NCBI RefSeq assembly: GCF_900116515.1
Contig: NZ_FPBA01000002.1
Span: 248,001 to 312,000 of the forward strand
Source: Geodermatophilus amargosae
GTDB lineage: Bacteria > Actinomycetota > Actinomycetes > Mycobacteriales > Geodermatophilaceae
Direction of reading: 5' to 3'
DNA length: 64,000 nt
Part shown: positions 53,624 to 61,121 of the stretch, piece after piece
How the letters are laid out: each line of letters starts with the position of its first letter
Numbering within the stretch: the stretch's first letter is position 1
The notes under the pieces: generated by a model
Told to the model about the DNA's origin: nothing
The model's input: the letters and a program-made list of their open reading frames with translations, nothing else
The model's database searches: none
Made by a program: the position numbers and the translations under genes

Positions 53624-54354
53624 CCGCTCCTGCGCCCCGGAAGCCCGCCGAGCACGTCGAGCGCGTCCTCTGCGTGCTCGCCCACCCCGACGACGTCGAC
53701 TTCGGCAGCGCCGGCACGGTGGCGACCTGGACGGCGGCCGGCACCGAGGTCACCTACTGCATCGTCACCGACGGCGACGCCGGCGGGTTCGACGAGACGC
53801 CGCGCGAGCGGATGGGGCCGCTGCGGCGGGACGAGCAGCGCGCCGCGGCCGCCGCCGTCGGGGTGACCGACGTGCGCTTCCTCGGGTACCCCGACGGGCG
53901 GCTGGAGCTGACGCTCGACCTGCGCCGGGACATCAGCCGGGTCATCCGGCAGGTCCGGCCGCAGCGGGTGCTCACCAGCTCGCCGGAGCGCTGGTACGAG
54001 CGGGTCGGCGCCAGCCACCCCGACCACATGACCGTGGGCGAGTCGACCCTGCGCGCGGTCTACCCCGACGCCCGCAACCCGTTCGCCTTCCCCGAGCTGC
54101 TGGCCGACGACGGCCTGGAGGCCTGGACGGTGGACGAGGTGTGGCTGGGCGCCAGCCCGCGGGCCGACCACGCCGTCGACGTCACCGACGTCGTCGAGCT
54201 GAAGTTCGCGGCACTGAAGAGCCACGTGACCCAGGTCAGCCACGTCGAGGACCTCGAGGCCTTCGTCACGGGCTGGATGGCGCAGACCGCCCGCCGCTTC
54301 GGCCTCCCCGACGGGCGCCTCGCCGAGGCCTTCCACGTGGTGCACACCGCCTGA
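53620..54354 (+). CDS. PIG-L family deacetylase
   Basis: 244-residue zinc N-acetyl-sugar deacetylase of the MshB/Mca/PIG-L family. The catalytic AHPDD motif is near residue 18 and the second zinc histidine is in ASHPDHMTVGE. GDAGGFDETPRERM and RFLGYPDGRLE are family segments. Substrates of relatives include GlcNAc-inositol (mycothiol synthesis), mycothiol conjugates and antibiotic sugars. Being third in an ECF41 operon suggests an envelope or thiol-stress role, which is inference. Confidence 0.87.
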   Translation: MTAPAPRKPAEHVERVLCVLAHPDDVDFGSAGTVATWTAAGTEVTYCIVTDGDAGGFDETPRERMGPLRRDEQRAAAAAVGVTDVRFLGYPDGRLELTLDLRRDISRVIRQVRPQRVLTSSPERWYERVGASHPDHMTVGESTLRAVYPDARNPFAFPELLADDGLEAWTVDEVWLGASPRADHAVDVTDVVELKFAALKSHVTQVSHVEDLEAFVTGWMAQTARRFGLPDGRLAEAFHVVHTA

Positions 54355-54366
54355 CCGCCGCGGACG

Positions 54367-54406
54367 CGACGACGGGGCCGGCCCCGGAGGACCGGCCCCG
54401 TCGTCG
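54367..54406. terminator. Bidirectional hairpin terminator
   Basis: Perfect 15-bp stem CGACGACGGGGCCGG with a 10-nt loop between the convergent PIG-L and M28 peptidase genes. Confidence 0.75.
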
Positions 54407-54412
54407 GGGGTG

Positions 54413-56104
54413 TCAGGCGTCGTGGTGGTGACCCAGTCCGCCGTCCTCCCCCGCGAACGTGCCCTCGGGGCCGGCAGGCGCCGGCAGCTGGAACGGCCTG
54501 CCGGGGACCCGCTTGCCCGGCACGCCGTTCACGGACTCCGTGGAGTACGCGAACGTCAGCATCGCGAAGGCGATCAGGTCGCTGTTGACCTCCAGCGCGT
54601 GCGGGTCGAGGTTCTCGATGGTGTCGCACGCCTGGTGGTAGCACGGGTCGAACTGCTCCCCGGCCGTGCCGCCCCAGATCGCCGCCTGCTCCTCGGTCTT
54701 GATGACCTCGGCGCCGGTGAACAGGCCACCGGAGGGGATGCCGGCGAGGATGAACGCCTCGTAGTCGCTCCGCCCGGAGAACTCGGTGTCGTCGTAGGGC
54801 TCACCGACATGGGTGTAGTACGACTCGTAGAGGTCCTCGATCGCGATCGAGCCCGGCGGGATGGTGACACCCTCGGGCGCCGGGAACGTCGACTCGTCGG
54901 AGTCGTACACCATGAAGACGTAGTTCGGTGAGCCGACCATGTCGTAGTTCATGTAGAGCGCGATGCGGTCCCGCTCGGCCTGCGTCAGCCCCTCGACGTA
55001 GTCCGCCGAGCCGACCAGGCCCTGCTCCTCGGCGGCCCACCAGGCGAACCGCAGTGTGTTCTGCGGCTTGGTGTCGGCCATCATCAGCGCCGTCTCGAGG
55101 ATCGCTGCCGAGCCGGAGCCGTTGTCGTTGATGCCCGGCCCCTCGATGACGCTGTCGAGGTGCGCGCCGGCCATGACCACGTTGTCGGCGTTCTTGCCCG
55201 GCAGCTCGGCGATCACGTTGTGGTCGATGCGGGTCTCGGCGGGCAGGACGTTCACGTACGCGGTCGAGGTCGCCGCGGCCAGCGCGAGGCCGTCCGCGGA
55301 GCTCGCGCCGACCACGGGGATGCCGTGGGTGACCGGCCCCGGAGCCCCTGGGATCGGCTCGTCCACGCTGGTGGCGTCGGCCACGATCAGCTCTTCACGC
55401 TCCGGGGTGTTGCCCTGGTTCATGACGATGACCGCCTCGGCGCCGGCCTGCTGGGCGTAGTAGGCCTTGGTCCCGAAGAAGCAGGTGCCGCGCTGCACGA
55501 GCGCGATGTCGTTCTCGCCGCTCCAGTCGACACCTTCGAAGTCCGCGGCCTCGCAGCCGCTGGTCGAGACCGCGGTCGGGCCCGTCTCCAGGTTGATGTC
55601 GACCGCGATGACCTGGCCCTCGACCGCGCCGGAGCCGCTGCCCGTGAAGACGCCGGTCTCGTACTCGGCTGCGCCCGGGGTGAGCTGGCGGAGCACCGCC
55701 GGGAAGTTGAACGTGATCTCCACCGGGTCCAGCGTGACCGCGTAACCGGCGTCCCGGAGCAGGCCGGCCACGTACTCGACGCTGTCCGCGTAGCCGTCGG
55801 TGCCTGCGGCCCGGGTCCCCGGGTAGACCGGGTCCGTGCTGTTGTCGGCGATCTTCTGGAACTCCTCCAGGTGCTCCATGACGCCTTCGAGCGTCACGCA
55901 CTCCAGGAGCTTGTCGTAGGTGTTGTTGCTGCGGTCCTCGCACCCGTGACCACCCGGCGCCCCGTGGTGCGCCGGCCACCCGTGACCACCCGGCGTCGCC
56001 CCCGCAGCGGTCGCGGGCAGCGCGAGGGCCACCAGCAACCCCCCTGCGGCCGCTGCGACGGCCTTCGTGCCGGTCCTCGCGGACCCCGTCCGACGATCTG
56101 TCAT
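54413..56104 (-). CDS. Secreted M28-family aminopeptidase with PA domain
   Basis: 563-residue exported zinc peptidase. A signal peptide (basic start, hydrophobic stretch AAGGLLVALALPATAAGA) leads into a short His/Gly region. About residues 165-290 are a PA (protease-associated) domain (ENDIALVQRGTCFFGTKAYYAQQAG). The M28 catalytic core follows: MAGAHLDSV, GINDNGSGSAA, WAAEEQGLVGSADY with the catalytic Glu, YMNYDMVG and CYHQACD. Streptomyces aminopeptidase S is a close type. GAGGGGGAA precedes the ATG. Three 11-bp-spaced repeats upstream suggest control by an OmpR/PhoP-type regulator. Confidence 0.9.
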   Translation of the reverse strand: MTDRRTGSARTGTKAVAAAAGGLLVALALPATAAGATPGGHGWPAHHGAPGGHGCEDRSNNTYDKLLECVTLEGVMEHLEEFQKIADNSTDPVYPGTRAAGTDGYADSVEYVAGLLRDAGYAVTLDPVEITFNFPAVLRQLTPGAAEYETGVFTGSGSGAVEGQVIAVDINLETGPTAVSTSGCEAADFEGVDWSGENDIALVQRGTCFFGTKAYYAQQAGAEAVIVMNQGNTPEREELIVADATSVDEPIPGAPGPVTHGIPVVGASSADGLALAAATSTAYVNVLPAETRIDHNVIAELPGKNADNVVMAGAHLDSVIEGPGINDNGSGSAAILETALMMADTKPQNTLRFAWWAAEEQGLVGSADYVEGLTQAERDRIALYMNYDMVGSPNYVFMVYDSDESTFPAPEGVTIPPGSIAIEDLYESYYTHVGEPYDDTEFSGRSDYEAFILAGIPSGGLFTGAEVIKTEEQAAIWGGTAGEQFDPCYHQACDTIENLDPHALEVNSDLIAFAMLTFAYSTESVNGVPGKRVPGRPFQLPAPAGPEGTFAGEDGGLGHHHDA

Positions 56105-56122
56105 CCCGTTCCCCCTCGTCAG

Positions 56123-56150
56123 GTCCGCCGGGCCACGATGACCGGCGGAC
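56123..56150 (-). other. Hairpin in the leader of the M28 gene
   Basis: Perfect 9-bp stem GTCCGCCGG with a 10-nt loop, 19 nt before the ATG on the minus strand. It could influence mRNA stability or be an operator. Confidence 0.4.
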
Positions 56151-56259
56151 ACGTCCCGGTTCCCGATCGGGCGAGGATGGTCCGGGGCGGTCAGGAGGTA
56201 CAGGGCCGCTGCCGACCGTCGGAGGACGGCGTCCACGGGTCCGGAGCTCCCCTCGTCCG

Positions 56260-56289
56260 CCTGTGAGACTGCTGAGAGCCAGCTGAGAG
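56260..56289 (-). promoter_or_regulatory. Three 11-bp-phased direct repeats upstream of the M28 gene
   Basis: On the minus strand CTCTCAGC, CTCTCAGC and CTCACAGG recur at exactly 11-bp intervals (plus-strand starts 56282, 56271, 56260). Phasing of one helical turn is typical of OmpR/PhoP-family response regulators. The site lies about 155 nt upstream of the peptidase start. Confidence 0.5.
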
Positions 56290-56393
56290 GCGTGCCCCAC
56301 CGATCACCGGAGGAGTGTGACGCCGGACACGCCACCGCCATCTCCTGACGCTGCGTGACCGGCGCGGGACGGTCTGCTGCCCGCCGGACCACC

Positions 56394-57047
56394 TCAGAGC
56401 AGACGGTTGGTGGCCGCCCAGCGGGTGAGCTCGTTGCGGTTGGACAGCTGCAGCTTGCGCAGCACGTTCGACGCGTGCGACTCCACGGTCTTCACCGAGA
56501 TGAACAGCCGCGAGCCGATCTCCCGGTAGGTGTAGCCGCGGGCCAGCAGCTGCATGACCTCGCGCTCGCGGGCGCTGAGCAGGTCCAGGCCGGGGTCGGT
56601 GGCCGGGTCCTCGGCCGGAGCCGACGGCGTGCTGGCGGCGAAGGCGTCGAGCACGAAGCCGGCCAGCCGGGGGCTGAAGACGACGTCGCCCTCGGCCACG
56701 CGCTGCACCGCGGACCGGAGGTCCGGCCCGGAGATGGTCTTGGTGACGTAGCCGCGGGCGCCCGCGCGGATGACCGCGATGACGTCCTCGGCGGCGTCGG
56801 ACACCGACAGCGCCAGCCAGCGCACCTCGGGCAGCTCCGTGCGCAGCGTCTCGAGCACGGCGCGGCCGCCTCCGCCGGGGAGGTGGACGTCGAGCAGCAC
56901 GACGTCGGGACGGGCGGCCCGGATGCCGGCGATCGCGGCGTCGGCGTCGGCGGCCTCGCCCACGACGGTGACGGAGTCGCCGAGCTCGGCGCGGACGCCG
57001 GCGCGGACCATCGCGTGGTCGTCGACGAGGAAGACGCGGGTGCTCAC
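56394..57047 (-). CDS. NarL/LuxR-family response regulator
   Basis: 217-residue two-component regulator. The receiver domain (1-120) has the acidic pair in VFLVDDHAMVR, the phosphorylated Asp in VVLLDVHLPGG and the Lys in GYVTKTI. The C-terminal LuxR helix-turn-helix is about 155-210 (LSAREREVMQLLARGYTYREIGSRLFISVKTVESH). The GTG start overlaps the kinase stop (GTGA). It is the natural partner of the upstream kinase and is expected to act on envelope-stress genes. Confidence 0.93.
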   Translation of the reverse strand: MSTRVFLVDDHAMVRAGVRAELGDSVTVVGEAADADAAIAGIRAARPDVVLLDVHLPGGGGRAVLETLRTELPEVRWLALSVSDAAEDVIAVIRAGARGYVTKTISGPDLRSAVQRVAEGDVVFSPRLAGFVLDAFAASTPSAPAEDPATDPGLDLLSAREREVMQLLARGYTYREIGSRLFISVKTVESHASNVLRKLQLSNRNELTRWAATNRLL

Positions 57048-58357
57048 GCGGCCGCCTCGCGCGGCAGCACGAGCTCGACCTCGGTGCCCTCGCCGGGCGC
57101 CGAGCGCACCGTCGCCGTCCCGCCCAGGCGGGCCAGCCGGCCGGTCACCGAGTCGCGCAGGCCGCGGCGGTCGGCGGGGACGGTCGCCGGGTCGAACCCG
57201 GCGCCGCGGTCGCGGACGTACACCGACACCGACTGCGCACCCACCTCGGTGTAGAGGTCGGCCGAGGTGACCCCGGCGTGCTTGGCGGCGTTGAGCAGCG
57301 CCTCCCGGGTGGCCGCGCCGAGGGCGGCCAGTGCGTCGTCGAGGGGGGCGTCACCGACGACCACCGGGTCGACGGTCAGCGCGTGGTCGCCCTCCACCTC
57401 GGCGACCATCTGCGAGACCAGCGCCGCCCAGGTGCCGCCGCCGGCCGACGACGCCGGCTCGTAGAGCCAGCTGCGCAGTTCGCGCTCCTGGCTCCGGGCC
57501 AGCCGGGCGACGGCCTGGTGGTCGCCGGCGTGCCGCTGGATGAGCGCGAGGGTCTGCAGCACCGAGTCGTGCAGGTGCGCGGCGACCGCGGCCCGCTCCT
57601 CGGAGCGGACGCGCGCGGTGCGCTCGGCCTCGCGCGAGTCCAGCAGCCGCCGCCAGAACGGCGCGGTGGCCAGCACGACGCCGACCAGGATGACGATGGT
57701 GGCGACGAAGCCGTTGCGGGCGGCGGCCAGCTGGCCGGTGGTGGCGAGCAGCAGCACCAGGCCGAGCGCGGCGAGCACCGCGCCTCCGGCGAGCACCCAC
57801 CGCACGCCGGGGCGGGCCAGCGTGCTGTCGGTGTCCAGTTGCCGCCAGATGACGGCCAGCCCGCCGCCGACCAGCAGCAGCGGGGCGATGAGGTCGTTGC
57901 TGCCCCAGGTGGCGAGGTTGGTGACCAGCACGAGCGCGCCGAGGCCGAAGAACGCCAGCCCGACGGCCTGCCGGCGACTCGGCTGGGACGTGGCGCCGGG
58001 GGCCACCTCGCCCAGCGGCACGAAGAACCACAGCACCGCGTAGGCGACGACGCCGATGCCGGTCACCGCGAGGACGACGAACGCCGCACGGACGACGAGC
58101 GGGTCGGTGCGCAGGTGTGCCGCCGTCCCCGCCGCGACCCCGGCGAGCAGCCGTCCCGACCGCGGGCGCACGAGCGGCGGGCGGGTGTCCGCCGACGCGG
58201 TCACCACGGCGGTCGCCCCCGCGGACACCAGGACGCCGCCGGTCGCCGCGGGGGCGCCGTCGGGCGGCGCCGGAGCTGCTGTGGGCACGGCGACGGGACC
58301 GACCGGCGGCGGAGCACCGGCCGGCGTCCCGCCCGGAGTGGGCGCCGTCCTCGTCAC
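57044..58357 (-). CDS. Sensor histidine kinase with N-terminal PspC domain
   Basis: 437-residue membrane kinase. A Pro/Ala-rich start of about 60 residues precedes a PspC domain (RPRSGRLLAGVAAGTAAHL, then VLAVTGIGVVAYAVLWFFVPLG). Further helices follow. The HisKA_3-type dimer domain carries AAHLHDSVLQTLALIQ with its phosphohistidine. The ATPase part has ALLNAAKHAG (N box), VRDRGAGFDP and a C-terminal GEGTEVELVLPRE. It resembles LiaS-type kinases. It is divergent from a separate PspC-LiaF-like protein, a pairing expected to sense cell-envelope stress. Confidence 0.9.
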   Translation of the reverse strand: MTRTAPTPGGTPAGAPPPVGPVAVPTAAPAPPDGAPAATGGVLVSAGATAVVTASADTRPPLVRPRSGRLLAGVAAGTAAHLRTDPLVVRAAFVVLAVTGIGVVAYAVLWFFVPLGEVAPGATSQPSRRQAVGLAFFGLGALVLVTNLATWGSNDLIAPLLLVGGGLAVIWRQLDTDSTLARPGVRWVLAGGAVLAALGLVLLLATTGQLAAARNGFVATIVILVGVVLATAPFWRRLLDSREAERTARVRSEERAAVAAHLHDSVLQTLALIQRHAGDHQAVARLARSQERELRSWLYEPASSAGGGTWAALVSQMVAEVEGDHALTVDPVVVGDAPLDDALAALGAATREALLNAAKHAGVTSADLYTEVGAQSVSVYVRDRGAGFDPATVPADRRGLRDSVTGRLARLGGTATVRSAPGEGTEVELVLPREAAA

Positions 58358-58482
58358 GGCACCGATCGTCGCACCGCAGGGACCCCGCCCGGTACCGGGA
58401 AGACCCCGGACGGGCCGGACCAGGGTCGGATGGGGGCCTTCCCCGATGTCGCACGGGACGGCGGACGGGGACGCTCTGTGCC

Positions 58483-59361
58483 ATGACCGCCCCGTTCCCT
58501 CCTCCCGCTCCGTCCCTCGAGCCCCCGCCACCCGTCCGGCCCACGCTTCGGCGCAGCCGCAGCGACAAGATGGTCGGCGGCGTCGCCGGCGGGCTGGCCG
58601 AGTACAGCGGCGTCGACCCGCTGCTGTGGCGCGTCGGCTTCGTCGCCCTGACCCTCGCGGGCGGCACCGGCGTCCTCGTCTACGTGCTGCTCCTGCTCCT
58701 CATGCCCAGGGCGCCGCGCCGCGCCGCCCTCGACGGCGCACCCGCCGAGCCGCCCGGGCCGCGCTCCCCCGTCGCCGGGCTGACCGTCGCGGGCCTGCTC
58801 ATCGCCGTCGGGCTGATGGTCCTGGTGACCCGCTACACCGACCTCGAGCCCGGGCCCCGCGGCTTCCTCGCCACCGCGCTCCTCGTCGTCGGCCTGGGCC
58901 TGGTCGCCTCGGCGGTGACCCGGGCACGGGCGCCACGCGGCGGACTGATCGCGCTGGGCTCGGTGCTCACGCTGGCGCTGCTGTTCACCTCGGCGGTCCC
59001 CACGTTGACCGAGGACGCCGGTGTCGGGGACCGGGAGTACCAGCCGGCCACCGCGGAGGACGTCCGCCCGGTCTACCGCCTGGGCGCCGGCGACATGGAC
59101 GTCGACCTGTCCCGCGTCGACGTCGACGACCTCGACGAGCCGATCGAGGTCCGCATCGAGATGGGCGCGGGCGACCTCGACGTGGTCGTCCCCGCCGACG
59201 CCGACGTCCGGATCGAGGTGGAGCACGGCATCGGCGAGACCGAGGTGTTCGGGGACAGCTCCGGTGAGGGCTACTACCGGGCGCCCGGCGGCGACGACGA
59301 ACCCGAGTTCGTCCTGAGCTTCGACCACGGGGTCGGCGACCTGGAGGTGTCCCGTGCCTGA
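58483..59361 (+). CDS. PspC-domain protein with LiaF-like C-terminal domain
   Basis: 292 residues. Residues 20-75 are a PspC domain (RRSRSDKMVGGVAGGLAEYSGVD, then a helix). Three or four further helices lie between 90 and 165. The C-terminal 110 residues form a beta-rich LiaF/DUF4097-like ('toast-rack') domain with repeated acidic strands: YRLGAGDMDVDLSRVDVD, IEMGAGDLDVVVPADADV and VLSFDHGVGDLEVSRA. In Gram-positives LiaF inhibits LiaS. Here the kinase itself also has a PspC domain and is transcribed divergently. The next gene overlaps the stop. Confidence 0.85.
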   Translation: MTAPFPPPAPSLEPPPPVRPTLRRSRSDKMVGGVAGGLAEYSGVDPLLWRVGFVALTLAGGTGVLVYVLLLLLMPRAPRRAALDGAPAEPPGPRSPVAGLTVAGLLIAVGLMVLVTRYTDLEPGPRGFLATALLVVGLGLVASAVTRARAPRGGLIALGSVLTLALLFTSAVPTLTEDAGVGDREYQPATAEDVRPVYRLGAGDMDVDLSRVDVDDLDEPIEVRIEMGAGDLDVVVPADADVRIEVEHGIGETEVFGDSSGEGYYRAPGGDDEPEFVLSFDHGVGDLEVSRA

Positions 59362-59653
59362 CTACAGCGAGTTCCCCACCACCCCGACGGCCTGGCAGGA
59401 GCGCGCGCTGGCCGAGGACTGGCAGCACGGCTCCACCCTCCTGCCGGTCGAGCAGCCGCCCCGGCGCCGCGTCGACCTGGTGGCCCTGGTGCCCGGCGTC
59501 GCCTTCGTCGTCCTCGCGCTGGTCTTCCTCGCCGGGGTCACCGTGCCGCTCGGCTTCCTGGCCGACGGCGGGCTGCTGTGGCTGGTCCTGGTCGGCGTCG
59601 GCGTGGCGCTGATGGTCAGCGAGCTGCGGAGGGCGCGCCGCAGGCGCGGCTGA
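59354..59653 (+). CDS. Small two-helix membrane protein
   Basis: 99 residues: an aromatic hydrophilic N terminus (DYSEFPTTPTAWQERALAEDW), two helices (about 43-63 and 68-88), and a short Arg-rich tail. The GTG overlaps the upstream stop by 8 nt, so it belongs to the PspC/LiaF-like transcript. I do not know its function; it may assist the envelope-stress module. A strong hairpin follows. Confidence 0.72.
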   Translation: MPDYSEFPTTPTAWQERALAEDWQHGSTLLPVEQPPRRRVDLVALVPGVAFVVLALVFLAGVTVPLGFLADGGLLWLVLVGVGVALMVSELRRARRRRG

Positions 59654-59672
59654 CCGCACGGGGCGGACAGGA

Positions 59673-59709
59673 CGAGGGCCCGGGGAGCGACGAGCTCCCC
59701 GGGCCCTCG
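59673..59709. terminator. Bidirectional hairpin terminator
   Basis: Perfect 16-bp stem CGAGGGCCCGGGGAGC with a 5-nt loop, between the convergent small membrane protein and dienelactone-hydrolase-like genes. Confidence 0.78.
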
Positions 59710-59716
59710 CGCGTCC

Positions 59717-60301
59717 TCAGCCGGTGACCCGGTCGACGAAGGCCAGCGCCTCGCGCCAGAGCCGCTCGGTGGCCGCCGCGTCGTACTCGGCGGGCAGGCC
59801 CGGGTCGGTGAACAGGTGACCGTCGACCGGGTACTCGAACACCTCCAGCTCACCGCCGGCCGCGGCCACGTCGTCCGCGAGGGCCCGATCCCACTCGTCG
59901 GACCGGAACGGGTCTCCGGTCGCCCGGTGCAGCTGCGCCGGGAGCCCGGCCGGCCAGGACGGCGCCCCGAGGACCGCCATCGGCAGCGCCCCGGAGACCA
60001 GCAGCACGCCGCTGACCCGGCGCTGCGTGGCCACGGACTCGGCCATCCCGGCGCCGTTGGAGAAGCCGGCGGACACGAACCCGTCGGGCAGGTCGCGGAC
60101 GGCGTCGGCCGCCCGCGCCATCAGCGCCGGGAAGCCGACCTCCTCCACGTACGCGCCGGCCGTGCCGTAGTCGTCGAAGACCCGCCCGTCGTACTGGTCG
60201 ACGACGAGGACCTCGTGCCCGGCGGCCCGCAGCCGGGCGGCGGCATCGGTGACGCCCTCGCGGACGCCGAGGACGGAGTGGAAGAGCGCGACGGTCGACA
60301 T
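59717..60301 (-). CDS. Dienelactone hydrolase-family protein
   Basis: 194-residue alpha/beta-hydrolase of the DLH family. ALFHSVLGVREGVTDAA is the first strand. The nucleophile region reads SAGFSNGAGMAES, with Ser in the place often held by Cys in true dienelactone hydrolases. The acid is near ATGDPFRSDEWDRALAD and the His in YPVDGHLFTDPG. The nearby ATG (MSTVALFH) is used; an upstream start adds basic low-complexity sequence. It is divergent from a WYL regulator across an 8-bp inverted repeat. Substrate unknown. Confidence 0.83.
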   Translation of the reverse strand: MSTVALFHSVLGVREGVTDAAARLRAAGHEVLVVDQYDGRVFDDYGTAGAYVEEVGFPALMARAADAVRDLPDGFVSAGFSNGAGMAESVATQRRVSGVLLVSGALPMAVLGAPSWPAGLPAQLHRATGDPFRSDEWDRALADDVAAAGGELEVFEYPVDGHLFTDPGLPAEYDAAATERLWREALAFVDRVTG

Positions 60302-60322
60302 GGACCCACGGTGACGGAGGGT

Positions 60323-60344
60323 CGGTGACACCGTCCTGTCACCG
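60323..60344. promoter_or_regulatory. Operator-like 8-bp inverted repeat
   Basis: CGGTGACA-CCGTCC-TGTCACCG is perfect and lies in the 64-bp gap between the divergent hydrolase and WYL-regulator genes. It is the best candidate site for the regulator. Confidence 0.6.
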
Positions 60345-60365
60345 TCTCCTGCGACGATCCGGAGC

Positions 60366-61052
60366 GTGAACCGCACCGACCGGTTGCACGCGCTGACCGA
60401 GGAACTGCGCCGGGCCGGCCCGCGCGGGCGGACGGCGCAGCGGCTGGCGGCGTGGCTGGAGGTCTCGCCGCGCACGGTCAAGCGCGACGTCGGCGCCCTA
60501 CAGCAGGCCGGCGTCCCGATCTGGGCCAGCTCCGGTCCCGGCGGCGGCTACGTCCTCGACGCCGCGGCCACGCTCCCGCCGGTGAACCTCACGCCGGCGC
60601 AGGCCGTGGCGGTCGCCGTGGCGCTGGCCGGCGCAGCGGACGCGCCGTTCGCCGTCGACGGCCGCGCGGCGCTGGAGAAGGTGCTCGACGTGCTCGGCCC
60701 GCAGGCCCGCGCGGAGGCGGAGCGGCTGGGCGGACGGGTGTGGGTGCGGTCGCGCGCGGACGGCCGCCCCGACCCGGCGCCGGTGGTGGAGCAGGCGCTG
60801 GCGAGCCGCCGCGTCGTCGCGATCACCTACCGCGACCGCCGGGGGACGACGTCGCGCCGGCGGGTGGAGCCGCACCTGCTCGCCCGCACCGGCGACCGCT
60901 GGTACCTGGTCGGCTGGTGCCGCGAGCGCGACGCCCCGCGCTGGTTCCGGTGGGACCGCATCGAGGCCGCCGCCCTCACCCCGGAGCCCGCACCCGAGCG
61001 CGACCCGGCCGTCTACGGAACCCCGCCTCCGGACGCGCACGCCGTCAGGTGA
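60366..61052 (+). CDS. YafY-type HTH/WYL-domain regulator
   Basis: 228-residue regulator. Residues 1-60 are a DeoR-like winged helix (RTAQRLAAWLEVSPRTVKRDVGALQQAGVPIWASSG). The WYL domain is about 140-220 (VAITYRDRRGTTSRRRVEPH, then DRWYLVGWCRERDAPRWFRWDRI), which binds nucleic-acid or small ligands in other members. GGAG lies directly before the GTG start. The divergent dienelactone-hydrolase-like gene and the intervening inverted repeat suggest local control. Confidence 0.88.
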   Translation: MNRTDRLHALTEELRRAGPRGRTAQRLAAWLEVSPRTVKRDVGALQQAGVPIWASSGPGGGYVLDAAATLPPVNLTPAQAVAVAVALAGAADAPFAVDGRAALEKVLDVLGPQARAEAERLGGRVWVRSRADGRPDPAPVVEQALASRRVVAITYRDRRGTTSRRRVEPHLLARTGDRWYLVGWCRERDAPRWFRWDRIEAAALTPEPAPERDPAVYGTPPPDAHAVR

Positions 61053-61063
61053 GGCGCTGGAAC

Positions 61064-61119
61064 GGCCCCGTCGCAGGGGCCCACGCCGAGCCTGCGAGGC
61101 GTGGGGGGCGACGGGGTCC
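61064..61119 (-). repeat. Conserved-loop hairpin repeat, copy C
   Basis: Outer stem GGCCCCGTCGC with GCGACGGGGTCC (61064-61074/61108-61119). Inner stem CCCACGCC with GGCGTGGG (61080-61087/61098-61105). Loop GAGCCTGCGA. It is the best-paired copy. It lies 2 nt beyond the guaA stop on the minus strand. Confidence 0.75.
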
Positions 61120-61121
61120 TC

